64,000 bases of DNA from Croceivirga sp. (GCA_028284935.1 JANQQQ010000027.1:1-64000), one strand, 5' to 3'; positions 17,917 through 26,512 are shown, counted from the first letter of the stretch. Numbers and translations: made by a program. The notes: generated by a model from the sequence alone, not told the origin.

Positions 17917-17924
17917 CAAAATTA
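17917..17924 (-). promoter_or_regulatory. -7 promoter core (TAATTTTG)
   Basis: The minus strand reads TAATTTTG, a full TAnnTTTG match, 32 bases upstream of the SnoaL-like gene. No strong -33 element is visible; activation by the adjacent AraC-type regulator would fit, but that is inference. Confidence 0.4.
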
Positions 17925-17983
17925 GAGCGCAAGAAAATTGTTGATTTGACCCTAGGTTGCATTTTTTTGTCATTGGGTTGCAG

Positions 17984-18838
17984 TTATGCCACCAAACTGG
18001 ATGGATTCATACCAAATTGCCTTTTAAACGAACGGGTAAAATGACTAACATTTGCAAAACCTACGGAATAGCTTACCTCTGTCACATTGCAATCCACCTT
18101 TTTGCTTTGTAGAAGGCGTTTGGCCTCCTCTAACCTAGTGAATCTAATGTAAGTACTGGGGGACATTTGTGTAAGTTGCTTCACCTTTCTAAACAACTGC
18201 GCCCTACTCAGGGCCATGGCGTCTGCCAAGCCATCCACCGAAAAGTCACAATTATCCAAATTGGAATGGATAACAGCATTTACCTTTTTCATGAATACGC
18301 CATATTCCGGACTTTTTGCTTCTGCCGCCTTCTGAATCTTATCTGTATGATCAAAATGATTTGTTAGGCGCTTATGTATGGTACTGAAATATTGCGGATA
18401 TTGTTTGGGTAGTAATTTATCCTTGCTATTGAGATTTGTAATCTTTTTTTCCTCATCAATGGGAATCTCTACCACAAAGCGTGTGCCCCTCGTAAGTTCT
18501 TCAATTGAAAGTCCACGGGACACCGAAGCTATAATCTCTCCCAGTTTTGAAAGGTTTACGCCTGAATTTTCAATAACAAGTGTACATTTACCAATATCTT
18601 CATCACAATTGCCAACACTTACACTAATCTGATAAGATTGCGGAGTAAACGTAATCACCCGGCTTAAAAGCACGGTAATCTCTGACAGCACCTTTTGAGG
18701 ATTATAGGAGGCGTGCAACGTTTCCACCTTAGGCTGAAACCTCAGTTCCACGTCCTGTGCTTGGGCATAAGGCATCAGACCCATGACCAAACCCTTAAAG
18801 AGGGGAATCAAATCCGCCTGGACATCAAAATCCATCAA
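17984..18838 (-). CDS. AraC-family regulator with a degenerate kinase-ATPase-like N-terminus
   Basis: A 284-aa protein. The C-terminal third (about 183-284) is a two-HTH AraC domain: DFSVDGLADAMALSRAQLFRKV and then EVSYSVGFANVSHFTRSFKR. The N-terminal part resembles the ATP-binding domain of histidine kinases: KVLSEITVLLSRVITFTP sits where the N-box NLLSNAIKFTP would be, and LVIENSG plus RGTRFVVEIPI resemble the G-boxes. The key Asn is missing, so ATP binding is doubtful. No His-phosphorylation or receiver domain is present. It probably regulates the following SnoaL-GT1 run, from which it is separated by 98 bases. Confidence 0.85.
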   Translation of the reverse strand: MMDFDVQADLIPLFKGLVMGLMPYAQAQDVELRFQPKVETLHASYNPQKVLSEITVLLSRVITFTPQSYQISVSVGNCDEDIGKCTLVIENSGVNLSKLGEIIASVSRGLSIEELTRGTRFVVEIPIDEEKKITNLNSKDKLLPKQYPQYFSTIHKRLTNHFDHTDKIQKAAEAKSPEYGVFMKKVNAVIHSNLDNCDFSVDGLADAMALSRAQLFRKVKQLTQMSPSTYIRFTRLEEAKRLLQSKKVDCNVTEVSYSVGFANVSHFTRSFKRQFGMNPSSLVA

Positions 18839-19029
18839 ATACTATATTTTAGTTAGTGTCGGGAGATGTTCCAAGTTACTAAAAAACCACAAGTCCCTAT
18901 TTAAATATGAAGCCAAATAAAAGGTACCCCTCAAATCTGTTAACAATTGCCTAAAGTATTGACTTGTAATGATTTTGTGATATTTCAATGGGTTATTTGT
19001 TCCAAACAAAATTCATTAACTAAAAATCG

Positions 19030-19037
19030 TAATTTTG
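19030..19037 (+). promoter_or_regulatory. -7 promoter core (TAATTTTG) for the ECF sigma gene
   Basis: A full TAnnTTTG match 18 bases before the ATG at 19056. It overlaps the alternative TTG start at 19035, which argues for the ATG. Confidence 0.45.
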
Positions 19038-19055
19038 ATACCGCTAAAAAACCAA

Positions 19056-19607
19056 ATGCCCGCACACGAGCTACAACCAGATAATTGGGTCGACCTCTAT
19101 GCCGATTACCTTTTTAACTATGCCATAGCGAGGGTAAGCGATTCTGAATTGGCCAAGGACTTGGTACAGGAAACGTTTATTGCCGGACTTAAGTCAGCCA
19201 AGAATTACAAAGGGGATGCTGCCGAAAGAACATGGTTGATTGCTATTCTGAAACGAAAGGTGATTGACCATTACCGAAAAATAAATTCAAAAAAAGGTAA
19301 AGCCGAAGTAAGGATTAACTACGCTACCGACGAAGGCGAAGGCGATTGGCTTGAAGAGCGTGTTGCCGACCCATTTAGCAAGGGAGGAGATGATTCCATT
19401 GAAAACGAGGAATTGGGGTTGGCCATACAGGATTGCATTGCCAAATTGCCCAAAAAACAGGCAATGGTGTTCAATATGAAGACCATTCAAGGCATGAGCA
19501 CGGAAGATATTTGTAATGAATTGGGAATTAACCCGTCCAACTTATGGGTTATGGTCCACAGAGCGCGCACAGCACTTATGGGCTGTATGAATCAAACATG
19601 GTTTTAA
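19056..19607 (+). CDS. ECF-type RNA polymerase sigma factor
   Basis: A 183-aa sigma-70 family factor. Region 2 has YADYLFNYAIARVSDSELA and DLVQETFIAGL; region 4 has LPKKQAMVFNMKTIQGMSTE, a helix-turn-helix with ICNELGINPSNLWVMVHRAR. Domain order and length are typical for ECF factors. It is followed after 4 bases by a 75-aa protein that resembles the zinc-binding part of anti-sigma factors. ECF factors usually respond to envelope or oxidative stress; the signal is not evident here. Confidence 0.93.
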   Translation: MPAHELQPDNWVDLYADYLFNYAIARVSDSELAKDLVQETFIAGLKSAKNYKGDAAERTWLIAILKRKVIDHYRKINSKKGKAEVRINYATDEGEGDWLEERVADPFSKGGDDSIENEELGLAIQDCIAKLPKKQAMVFNMKTIQGMSTEDICNELGINPSNLWVMVHRARTALMGCMNQTWF

Positions 19608-19611
19608 ACGT

Positions 19612-19839
19612 ATGAAAATTTCACTTGAAAAAGCAAAGAAGATTTGCACCAAAAGTCAATACGGGGAAGCTTCTTGGTGGGAATTACTGCAGCTAAATAT
19701 GTATTTATTATTTTTCAAGGAGTGTGCGGAATTCTCTTCAAAAAACAAAAAGCTATCCTCTTTGTGTGAACAGGCCAACCTGCACGTAATTTCAGAAGAA
19801 GAAAAAGAAGCCATGAAGGAAAAACTTAAGGATTGTTAA
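19612..19839 (+). CDS. small anti-sigma-like partner protein (75 aa)
   Basis: A 75-aa soluble protein with the layout of a minimal zinc-binding anti-sigma domain: Cys12 in KKICTKSQ, a GEASWWELLQLNMYL helix, and KECAEF. The usual HxxxCxxC zinc site is incomplete, since the expected His is replaced within NMYLLFFKEC. Its position 4 bases after the sigma gene supports a regulatory role. Similar small proteins have, as far as I recall, sometimes been labelled glycine dehydrogenase in databases because of nearby gcvP; nothing in this sequence supports that. Confidence 0.7.
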   Translation: MKISLEKAKKICTKSQYGEASWWELLQLNMYLLFFKECAEFSSKNKKLSSLCEQANLHVISEEEKEAMKEKLKDC

Positions 19840-20660
19840 TGCCCTTCGTTCACTAGCATCATTGACAAAGCCCAGAAAATTGGGATTCCCTCTACCCAAA
19901 AAGAAGAAAAATACAGTGGTTGCTTTTTTTTGGTACGGTACAGTACCAAAACTAGAAGGATGCACAGCAAGGATTCCTTCAAGACCATTGCCCCTGTAGC
20001 CGTATCCCTAAGACAAGCTACGATGAAGTAGACAAGGACCAAGCAATGGCCTATAATCTTTGTTTTACCAATTCCAAAGCGCTGCGGTAAGGTTTTCAAA
20101 TCGTGGGCATCATATTGCAAGTCCCTGATTTCAAAAGGTATAATCAATACCAACACCAATACAAAATGCTGAACTCCCAGCAATAGGACTTGTTTTGATA
20201 ACCCAAGTTGATGCTCAACCGCCGGAAGGACCACGGTAAAACCTACCCAAACTGCCGCTACCAAAAATATTTTAAGTCCTCCCAAACTTCTCAAATTTCT
20301 TGAACTGGGTAGAAAAGGAATTGCATATAGCCCTGAAACTACGGTTAAAACAGCGATAACAAGCCAAAGCTTCATTGGAAGTTGAAAAAAGAAATACAGG
20401 CAAAACCCAAACGCCAAAAAGCTAAAAAATTGAATAGGCCTGTGCGCCGGCTTGGCTACAATGAGATACTTATCCGCTTCCACCCCATACTTCACAAAAT
20501 TGTAACACACAATCGTCGCAAAAAAAAGGAATCCAACTACGTTTTTGTTGAACACAATGTTTAAGTTTTGGGTACCTAGCATGTAAAGCGATACAACTGC
20601 TAAAGCAACATGGATACTGGCATTGATGTAAAACCGAAATAATTGTTTCAAACCCAACAT
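19836..20660 (-). CDS. UbiA-like prenyltransferase-fold membrane protein
   Basis: A 274-aa protein with seven to eight hydrophobic helices. The second aspartate-rich motif of the UbiA superfamily is visible as EIRDLQYDAHDLKTLPQRFG, typical for enzymes that bind prenyl diphosphate with Mg2+. The first motif (usually NDxxDxxxD) is weak: only NFVKYGVEAD occurs at that place. The substrate is unknown and activity is uncertain. Its stop overlaps the stop of the convergent small anti-sigma-like gene. Confidence 0.75.
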   Translation of the reverse strand: MLGLKQLFRFYINASIHVALAVVSLYMLGTQNLNIVFNKNVVGFLFFATIVCYNFVKYGVEADKYLIVAKPAHRPIQFFSFLAFGFCLYFFFQLPMKLWLVIAVLTVVSGLYAIPFLPSSRNLRSLGGLKIFLVAAVWVGFTVVLPAVEHQLGLSKQVLLLGVQHFVLVLVLIIPFEIRDLQYDAHDLKTLPQRFGIGKTKIIGHCLVLVYFIVACLRDTATGAMVLKESLLCILLVLVLYRTKKKQPLYFSSFWVEGIPIFWALSMMLVNEGH

Positions 20661-20758
20661 TAAACAAAGGTAATACGCTTATGTTCAAGGTGAATTTCTA
20701 AGTTAACAACTTTGATTCGTCACACCTTTGAATTGCAGTTTTTCAGGGATTTATTCGC

Positions 20759-20766
20759 TAATTTTG
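20759..20766 (+). promoter_or_regulatory. -7 promoter core (TAATTTTG) for gcvP
   Basis: A full TAnnTTTG match, 22 bases before the gcvP ATG, with a TTG about 23 bases upstream as a possible -33 element. A second near match (TATTTTG) follows closely. Confidence 0.45.
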
Positions 20767-20788
20767 TACACTTTATTTTGCACTACAA

Positions 20789-23629
20789 ATGAACACGGAA
20801 TCTTTTGCACTCCGCCATATAGGCATACGGGAGGAAGACCTCAAAAAAATGTATGAAATCGTTGGTGTTAAATCTTTGGACGATTTAATAAATCAGACCA
20901 TTCCAGACGATATTCGATTAAATAAAAGCCTTGCGTTGCCCAAGGCCATCAGCGAGCATGAATTTTTATCCCATGTGCGATTCCTGGGCGAAAAAAATAA
21001 GGTTTTTAAAACCTACATCGGTATGGGCTATCATGAATGCCTAACCCCTTCGCCCATAAAAAGGAACATCCTTGAAAATCCAGGTTGGTATACCGCCTAT
21101 ACGCCCTATCAAGCCGAAATAGCTCAGGGACGTTTGGAAGCTTTGTTGAATTACCAGACCATGGTATGTGATTTGACCAGTATGGAAATTGCAAACGCTT
21201 CCTTACTTGATGAAAGTACCGCAGCGGCTGAGGCCATGACCATGTTATTTGATGTTCGTTCTCGGCAGCAGAAGAAAGATGGTGTCCTAAAGTTTTTTGT
21301 TTCTGAGGAAGTAATGCCCCAGACCTTAAGTTTATTAAAGACTCGGGCGACTCCTTTAAACATAGAACTCGTTGTGGGAAACCATGAGGATTTCAATTTT
21401 GATTCCAGTTTTTATGGCGCCTTATTGCAATATCCTGGAAAATATGGACAAGTACATGATTATTCGGATTTTGCCCAGAAAGCCCAAAATAACGATATTA
21501 AAGTGGCCGTGGCCGCAGATATCCTAAGTTTGGTCCTTTTGACCCCTCCAGGGGAATGGGGAGTAGATGTAGTTGTGGGCACTACCCAGCGATTTGGGAT
21601 TCCTTTAGGATATGGCGGCCCTCACGCAGCTTTCTTTGCTACAAAAGAGGCCTATAAAAGACATATTCCCGGTCGAATCATTGGAATGACCAAGGATACC
21701 GATGGCAACCCTGCACTTCGCATGGCACTTCAAACCCGTGAACAACATATAAAACGGGATAAAGCCACTTCCAACATATGTACAGCACAGGTGCTCTTGG
21801 CCGTAATGGCGGGTATGTATGCCGTCTATCATGGACCTGAAGGACTTAAATACATTGCCAATCAAGTCCATGGAAAAACCAGGAAATTGGCCACTTTGTT
21901 GTCCGAAATAGGTTTCGAACAACAAAACACTGCCTTTTTTGATACCCTTACATTCAAAACACAACATACAAAGGCTTTAAAGGACAAAGCACTTCATAAA
22001 GAAATTAACCTCAACTTCATTAATGAAGAAACGGTATCGATTTCCTTGAACGAGGCCACCTCAGAAAGTGACCTTCAGGAACTGGTTTCCCTCTTTAAAG
22101 AAGTGGACAGTTCGAAATCCACTACTTCCAATACTGAAGGGATTCCATTTTCGCTATCAAGGAATTCCAACTTTTTGGAACACGAAGTCTTCAATTCATA
22201 CCATTCAGAAACGGAATTGATGCGCTACATCAAAAAATTGGAACGCAAAGACCTTGCCTTGAACCACAGCATGATTTCCTTGGGTAGCTGCACCATGAAG
22301 CTCAATGCCGCTTCTGAAATGCTTCCTTTGAGTTGGACCAATTGGGGGAGTCTACATCCTTTTGTTCCTCTCGATCAAGCTGAGGGCTACCAAATTATGC
22401 TAAGGGAATTGGAAGATTACCTTACTGAAATAACGGGATTTGCAGGAACTTCACTTCAACCCAATTCCGGAGCGCAAGGGGAGTATGCCGGTTTAATGAC
22501 CATTCGGGCCTATCATGAATCCAGGGACGAGGGACATCGAAATATCTGCATCATTCCAGCGTCTGCACATGGTACCAATCCTGCTTCTGCAGTCATGGCC
22601 GGTATGACGGTAGTGGTGACCAAAACCGATGAAAAAGGAAACATTGATGTCATGGATTTGGAGGAAAAAGTCAACCAACACTCCAAGAATCTTGCGGCCT
22701 TGATGGTCACATATCCTTCCACACATGGTGTGTTTGAGTCTTCCATCCGCTACATTACAAAATTGATTCATGATAATGGAGGTCAAGTGTATATGGATGG
22801 GGCCAATATGAATGCCCAGGTAGGGTTGACCAACCCGGCTGCCATAGGTGCTGATGTGTGCCATTTAAACCTACATAAGACCTTTGCCATACCTCACGGC
22901 GGTGGTGGTCCAGGGGTTGGCCCCATCTGTGTGGCAGCACAATTGAAACCCTTCTTACCTGGAAACCCATTGGTGAAAACTGGAGGTGAAAAGGCTATTA
23001 CCGCTATTTCGGCCGCTCCATGGGGCAGCGCACTCGCATGTTTAATATCCTATGGATACATTAAAATGCTCGGGGCACAAGGTGTGACGGATGCTACCAA
23101 AATTTCCATTTTAAATGCTAACTACATCAAAGAACGACTCCATGGGTCTTACGAAGTGCTCTACGCCGGGGAACAAGGCCGTGCTGCCCATGAAATGATT
23201 ATTGATTGCCGTCCTTTCAAGGAACATGGTATTGAGGTCACGGATATTGCAAAACGATTAATGGACTACGGGTTTCATGCACCAACAGTATCCTTCCCGG
23301 TAGCGGGCACTATGATGATCGAGCCTACGGAAAGTGAAAGTTTGGCGGAATTGGACCGTTTCTGTGATGCCATGATCAGCATTAGAAAGGAAATTGACGG
23401 AACTACTTTGGATGACCCAAACAATGTATTGAAAAATGCGCCGCATACGCTATCCATGGTTACATCGGATAATTGGGATTTTCCCTATTCCCGCCAGAAA
23501 GCGGCCTTTCCTATGGACTACGTTGCAGAAAACAAGTTCTGGCCCTCGGTAAGGCGTACGGACGAAGCCTTTGGAGACCGTAATTTAATCTGTACCTGTC
23601 CTGCCATCGAAGAATACGCGGAGGCCTAG
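20789..23629 (+). CDS. gcvP: glycine dehydrogenase (decarboxylating), P protein
   Basis: A 946-aa single-chain P protein of the glycine cleavage system. The N-terminal half starts ESFALRHIGIREEDLKKM, and the C-terminal half carries the PLP lysine in LHKTFAIPHGGGGPG near residue 696. It decarboxylates glycine and passes the aminomethyl group to the lipoyl H protein. Length is normal, and no frameshift is seen. It is monocistronic, with its own promoter core and a strong hairpin terminator. GcvH and GcvT are not in this window. Confidence 0.98.
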   Translation: MNTESFALRHIGIREEDLKKMYEIVGVKSLDDLINQTIPDDIRLNKSLALPKAISEHEFLSHVRFLGEKNKVFKTYIGMGYHECLTPSPIKRNILENPGWYTAYTPYQAEIAQGRLEALLNYQTMVCDLTSMEIANASLLDESTAAAEAMTMLFDVRSRQQKKDGVLKFFVSEEVMPQTLSLLKTRATPLNIELVVGNHEDFNFDSSFYGALLQYPGKYGQVHDYSDFAQKAQNNDIKVAVAADILSLVLLTPPGEWGVDVVVGTTQRFGIPLGYGGPHAAFFATKEAYKRHIPGRIIGMTKDTDGNPALRMALQTREQHIKRDKATSNICTAQVLLAVMAGMYAVYHGPEGLKYIANQVHGKTRKLATLLSEIGFEQQNTAFFDTLTFKTQHTKALKDKALHKEINLNFINEETVSISLNEATSESDLQELVSLFKEVDSSKSTTSNTEGIPFSLSRNSNFLEHEVFNSYHSETELMRYIKKLERKDLALNHSMISLGSCTMKLNAASEMLPLSWTNWGSLHPFVPLDQAEGYQIMLRELEDYLTEITGFAGTSLQPNSGAQGEYAGLMTIRAYHESRDEGHRNICIIPASAHGTNPASAVMAGMTVVVTKTDEKGNIDVMDLEEKVNQHSKNLAALMVTYPSTHGVFESSIRYITKLIHDNGGQVYMDGANMNAQVGLTNPAAIGADVCHLNLHKTFAIPHGGGGPGVGPICVAAQLKPFLPGNPLVKTGGEKAITAISAAPWGSALACLISYGYIKMLGAQGVTDATKISILNANYIKERLHGSYEVLYAGEQGRAAHEMIIDCRPFKEHGIEVTDIAKRLMDYGFHAPTVSFPVAGTMMIEPTESESLAELDRFCDAMISIRKEIDGTTLDDPNNVLKNAPHTLSMVTSDNWDFPYSRQKAAFPMDYVAENKFWPSVRRTDEAFGDRNLICTCPAIEEYAEA

Positions 23630-23652
23630 AACCCTATTAAACACTTGGATTG

Positions 23653-23683
23653 ACCCATTTATGACACCATAAATGGGTTTTTG
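23653..23683 (+). terminator. hairpin terminator of gcvP
   Basis: An 11-bp perfect inverted repeat, ACCCATTTATG and CATAAATGGGT, with a 4-base loop, followed by a T-run. It starts 24 bases after the gcvP stop. Confidence 0.88.
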
Positions 23684-23789
23684 CTTTTTTAAAATAGCGG
23701 TCATACGATGTGTTGAACATCATTGAATGTATTATGCGTGCATATCACTTAGTTACCTATCCTTTACCTTGCATAAATAATTCAGTAAC

Positions 23790-24848
23790 ATGGAAATTGC
23801 AATCACGGGCACTGGAAGCTATTTGCCATCGGTTATTACAAAAAACGAAGATTTTTTGGACCACAATTTTTTGGAAAGGGATGGAACGTCCATTGCCTAC
23901 GGTAATGCCACCATTATCGAAAAGTTCACCGCAATTACTGGGATTGTGGAAAGGCGGTATGCAAAGGAAGAACATAAAACTTCCGATCTTGGGTTTTTGG
24001 CCGCCCAAAAAGCCATAGAAGATGCCAATATTGACAAGGAAGCTATTGACTACATCATTTTTGCCCACAATTTTGGGGATCTATCAAAAGGAAAAACTCA
24101 GGGAGATACCCTACCCAGCCTTGCAACTCGGGTCAAACACTTGTTGCAGATAAAGAATACCTCTTGTGTGGCTTATGATATGATTTTTGGATGTCCGGGA
24201 TGGGTGGAAGGTGTAATCCAAGCAAAGGCATTCATTGCTAGTGGCATGGCGCAAACTTGTCTGGTTATCGGCGGAGAGACCCTCTCAAGAATTATCGATC
24301 CCAATGACCGGGATAGCATGATCTATGCCGATGGAGCGGGAGCCACCATTGTTCAAAAAACCAAAGGAGAAGGAAAAATCCTGTCCCATGCCAGTCAAAC
24401 CCATGCCAATGGGGAAGCCTATCATCTCTTTTTTGATAAAAGTTACCATCCAGATAGCTCTCCAGATACGCGATATATTAAAATGTATGGTAGAAAGGTC
24501 TATGAGTTTGCCTGTACCCATGTGCCGCAGGCCATGAAAGCTTGTCTGGATAAAAGCGAAGTTGAAATTGATAGGATAAAAAAGATATTTATCCACCAAG
24601 CCAATGAAAAGATGGATGAGGCCATCATTAAAAGGTTTTATCGCTTGTACAAAAAAACACCTCCACAAGATGTAATGCCCATGATGATTCAGGAGACAGG
24701 TAATAGCTCGGTAGCTACCATTCCCACGCTTTATGACAAAGTTAAACGTGGTGAACTATATGGGCACTCCATTGAAAAAGGCGACATCGTCATTTTTGCA
24801 AGCGTAGGTGCGGGCATGAATATCAACGCCATTGTCTACCAAGTTTGA
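23790..24848 (+). CDS. 3-oxoacyl-ACP synthase III family (FabH-like) protein
   Basis: A 352-aa KAS III-type thiolase-fold enzyme. The catalytic Cys is in FGCPGWVEG near residue 135, His in IHQANEKMDEA near 269, and Asn in ETGNSSVAT near 304. The N-terminus MEIAITGTGSYLPS is typical. It condenses an acyl-CoA with malonyl-ACP or a related acceptor. It heads a run with a methyltransferase and a GT2 glycosyltransferase, so it may supply an acyl chain for a glycolipid or other secondary product rather than housekeeping fatty acid synthesis; this is inference. Confidence 0.9.
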   Translation: MEIAITGTGSYLPSVITKNEDFLDHNFLERDGTSIAYGNATIIEKFTAITGIVERRYAKEEHKTSDLGFLAAQKAIEDANIDKEAIDYIIFAHNFGDLSKGKTQGDTLPSLATRVKHLLQIKNTSCVAYDMIFGCPGWVEGVIQAKAFIASGMAQTCLVIGGETLSRIIDPNDRDSMIYADGAGATIVQKTKGEGKILSHASQTHANGEAYHLFFDKSYHPDSSPDTRYIKMYGRKVYEFACTHVPQAMKACLDKSEVEIDRIKKIFIHQANEKMDEAIIKRFYRLYKKTPPQDVMPMMIQETGNSSVATIPTLYDKVKRGELYGHSIEKGDIVIFASVGAGMNINAIVYQV

Positions 24849-24873
24849 CATCAAAATTTCCAACTATCAAGCA

Positions 24874-24946
24874 ACAAATTCCAAAGTGCCTTAATGTAGA
24901 TTTCTTCACTAAATCTTGGAATTTGTAAATTGTTTTTTGGAATTTG
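24874..24946 (+). repeat. hairpin-forming intergenic element, copy 1
   Basis: ACAAATTCCAA (24874-24884) pairs perfectly with TTGGAATTTGT (24916-24926), and a further TTGGAATTTG follows at 24937-24946, directly before the methyltransferase start. A related element lies in the next intergenic gap (25488-25534), with matched changes in both arms. It looks like a dispersed flavobacterial intergenic element; a role in RNA processing or attenuation is possible but unproven. Confidence 0.6.
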
Positions 24947-24952
24947 GCACCT

Positions 24953-25483
24953 ATGTATGAAGGTAAGTATCCGCACAAACGGTATCGGCTCACGTTAGAA
25001 TTTCTAAAAAAGCACATTGCCCCTAATGCATCCATACTCGATTTAGGGGTTGACAATCCATTCTCAAAAATCATGAAGGCCGAAGGTTATCAGGTCAACA
25101 ACACGAAGGGAGAAGACTTGGATCATGACTTTAGCACCATTAAGGACTTCAATGCTGAAGTGGTGACCGCTTTCGAGATTTTTGAGCATTTGGTGGCGCC
25201 CTATAACGTGCTTCGTGAAATCAAAGCCAATAAATTAGTGGCCAGTATCCCCATGCGATTATGGTTTGCCCCTGCCTACAAAAGCAAAACAGACCCTTGG
25301 GACCGCCATTATCATGAATTCGAGGACTGGCAATTTGATTGGTTGTTGGAGAAATCGGGGTGGGAAATCAAGGATTCCATGAAATGGACCAATCCTGTCA
25401 AAAAAATTGGGTTTCGTCCTTTGCTTCGGTTGTTCACCAATAGGTATTACCTAGTTTATGCCGAAAGAAATCCCAAATCCTAA
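24953..25483 (+). CDS. class I SAM-dependent methyltransferase
   Basis: A 176-aa protein starting MYEGKYPHKRYRLTLEFLKK. The SAM loop is visible as ASILDLGVDNPFSKIM, and a later motif as EVVTAFEIFEHLVAPYNVLRE, which matches motif II/III of Methyltransf_11-type enzymes. The substrate is unknown. The frame is open back to a TTG at 24944, but the ATG at 24953 is the better start. It lies between a KAS III gene and a GT2 gene on the same strand. Confidence 0.82.
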   Translation: MYEGKYPHKRYRLTLEFLKKHIAPNASILDLGVDNPFSKIMKAEGYQVNNTKGEDLDHDFSTIKDFNAEVVTAFEIFEHLVAPYNVLREIKANKLVASIPMRLWFAPAYKSKTDPWDRHYHEFEDWQFDWLLEKSGWEIKDSMKWTNPVKKIGFRPLLRLFTNRYYLVYAERNPKS

Positions 25484-25487
25484 ATTG

Positions 25488-25534
25488 CAAATTCGAACCC
25501 CTAAAATTGGGATTTCGAATTTGTTTTTGGAATT
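25488..25534 (+). repeat. hairpin-forming intergenic element, copy 2
   Basis: CAAATTCGAA (25488-25497) pairs with TTCGAATTTG (25514-25523), followed by TTGGAATTTT just before the GT2 start. Compared with the copy at 24874-24946, the C-to-G change in one arm is matched by a G-to-C change in the other, so pairing is kept. Confidence 0.6.
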
Positions 25535-25541
25535 TTAACAC

Positions 25542-26411
25542 ATGCATATCAGTGTAATCATCCCAGCCCATAACGAAGCCAAATACATTAGTGATTGCCT
25601 GTATTCTTTTGTACACCAAACCCAACCTCCCGAAGAGCTCATTGTAGTGGATGACAACTCTACGGACACTACCTTTGAATTGGTCAAGGACTTTGCCAAG
25701 GACCATCCCTGGATCAAAGTGGTAAAACATCAGAGCTCAACGGAACACCTTCCAGGGGAGAAGGTCATTCGGGCTTTTAATTTTGGGCTGGAGTATGCTT
25801 CCAATGAGTATGACCTCATTGGGAAGTTTGATGGGGACATTGTCCTTCCTCCCAACTATTTTGAGCAAATGCGCGGCCATTTTCAATCCAATTGGTTATT
25901 GGGGATGTGTTCAGGATTACTATATGTGGAAAAAGAGGGGCAATGGGTGTACGAACGCATAGCCAAGAAAAGTCACGTCCGCGGACCTATTAAACTTTAT
26001 TACCGACAAGTATTTGAACTCATGGGTGGTTTGCGATTGGGAGTGGGTTGGGATACGGTCGATACGCTACTGTGCCAATACCATGATTTTGAAGTTAAAA
26101 CGGATTCCAGTTTAATGGTAAAACACCTCAGGCCCACGGGACATGGCTATAGCGCCAAAAACTACCGTGCCAAGGGTGAGGCCTTATATAAAATGCGATA
26201 TGGGTTGCCCTTAGCCAAACTCGCCCTTTTGAAAATGGCATTGCGAGCAAAAAGTGTAAAATTGTTTTTACAAGGAATTTTTGGTTATATTTCAGCAGCC
26301 ATTAACAAATCCCCCCATTTTGTTGAGCCCGAAGAGGGAAAATTTATTCGTCGATACAGGTTCGATGGTATGAAAGTGAGGAATTTAAAGAGTGTATTTC
26401 GTATATGTTGA
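25542..26411 (+). CDS. GT2-family glycosyltransferase
   Basis: A 289-aa GT-A fold enzyme. It starts MHISVIIPAHNEAKYISDCL, with the nucleotide-binding DDNSTDTT near 33-40 and the metal-binding DxD in GKFDGDIVLPPNYF near 97. A hydrophobic region near 225-255 may associate with the membrane. It transfers a sugar from a nucleotide donor to an unknown acceptor. It ends the KAS III - methyltransferase - GT2 run; 100 bases later the composition becomes much more AT-rich. Confidence 0.9.
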   Translation: MHISVIIPAHNEAKYISDCLYSFVHQTQPPEELIVVDDNSTDTTFELVKDFAKDHPWIKVVKHQSSTEHLPGEKVIRAFNFGLEYASNEYDLIGKFDGDIVLPPNYFEQMRGHFQSNWLLGMCSGLLYVEKEGQWVYERIAKKSHVRGPIKLYYRQVFELMGGLRLGVGWDTVDTLLCQYHDFEVKTDSSLMVKHLRPTGHGYSAKNYRAKGEALYKMRYGLPLAKLALLKMALRAKSVKLFLQGIFGYISAAINKSPHFVEPEEGKFIRRYRFDGMKVRNLKSVFRIC

Positions 26412-26481
26412 AATGTCTAAATTCACTTTTTACTACCTCTCAACAATTACATGGCACAATATTTTTTAAAAGAACACACCT

Positions 26482-26493
26482 TTAATCGATTAA
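26482..26493. promoter_or_regulatory. 12-bp palindrome upstream of the NTPase operon
   Basis: TTAATCGATTAA is a perfect palindrome ending 19 bases before the NTPase start codon. Its place between a likely promoter and the start fits an operator, but no binding protein is known. Confidence 0.4.
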
Positions 26494-26512
26494 TAAAAAT
26501 TGACCAACATAG

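Noticed and set aside
19612-19839. Possible label glycine dehydrogenase for the 75-aa protein
   Set aside because: The true glycine dehydrogenase is the 946-aa gcvP nearby; the small protein has no PLP site and pairs with the sigma factor gene.
20661-20788. Glycine riboswitch before gcvP
   Set aside because: The gap is only about 130 bases, has a promoter core 22 bases from the start, and shows no aptamer-like structure.
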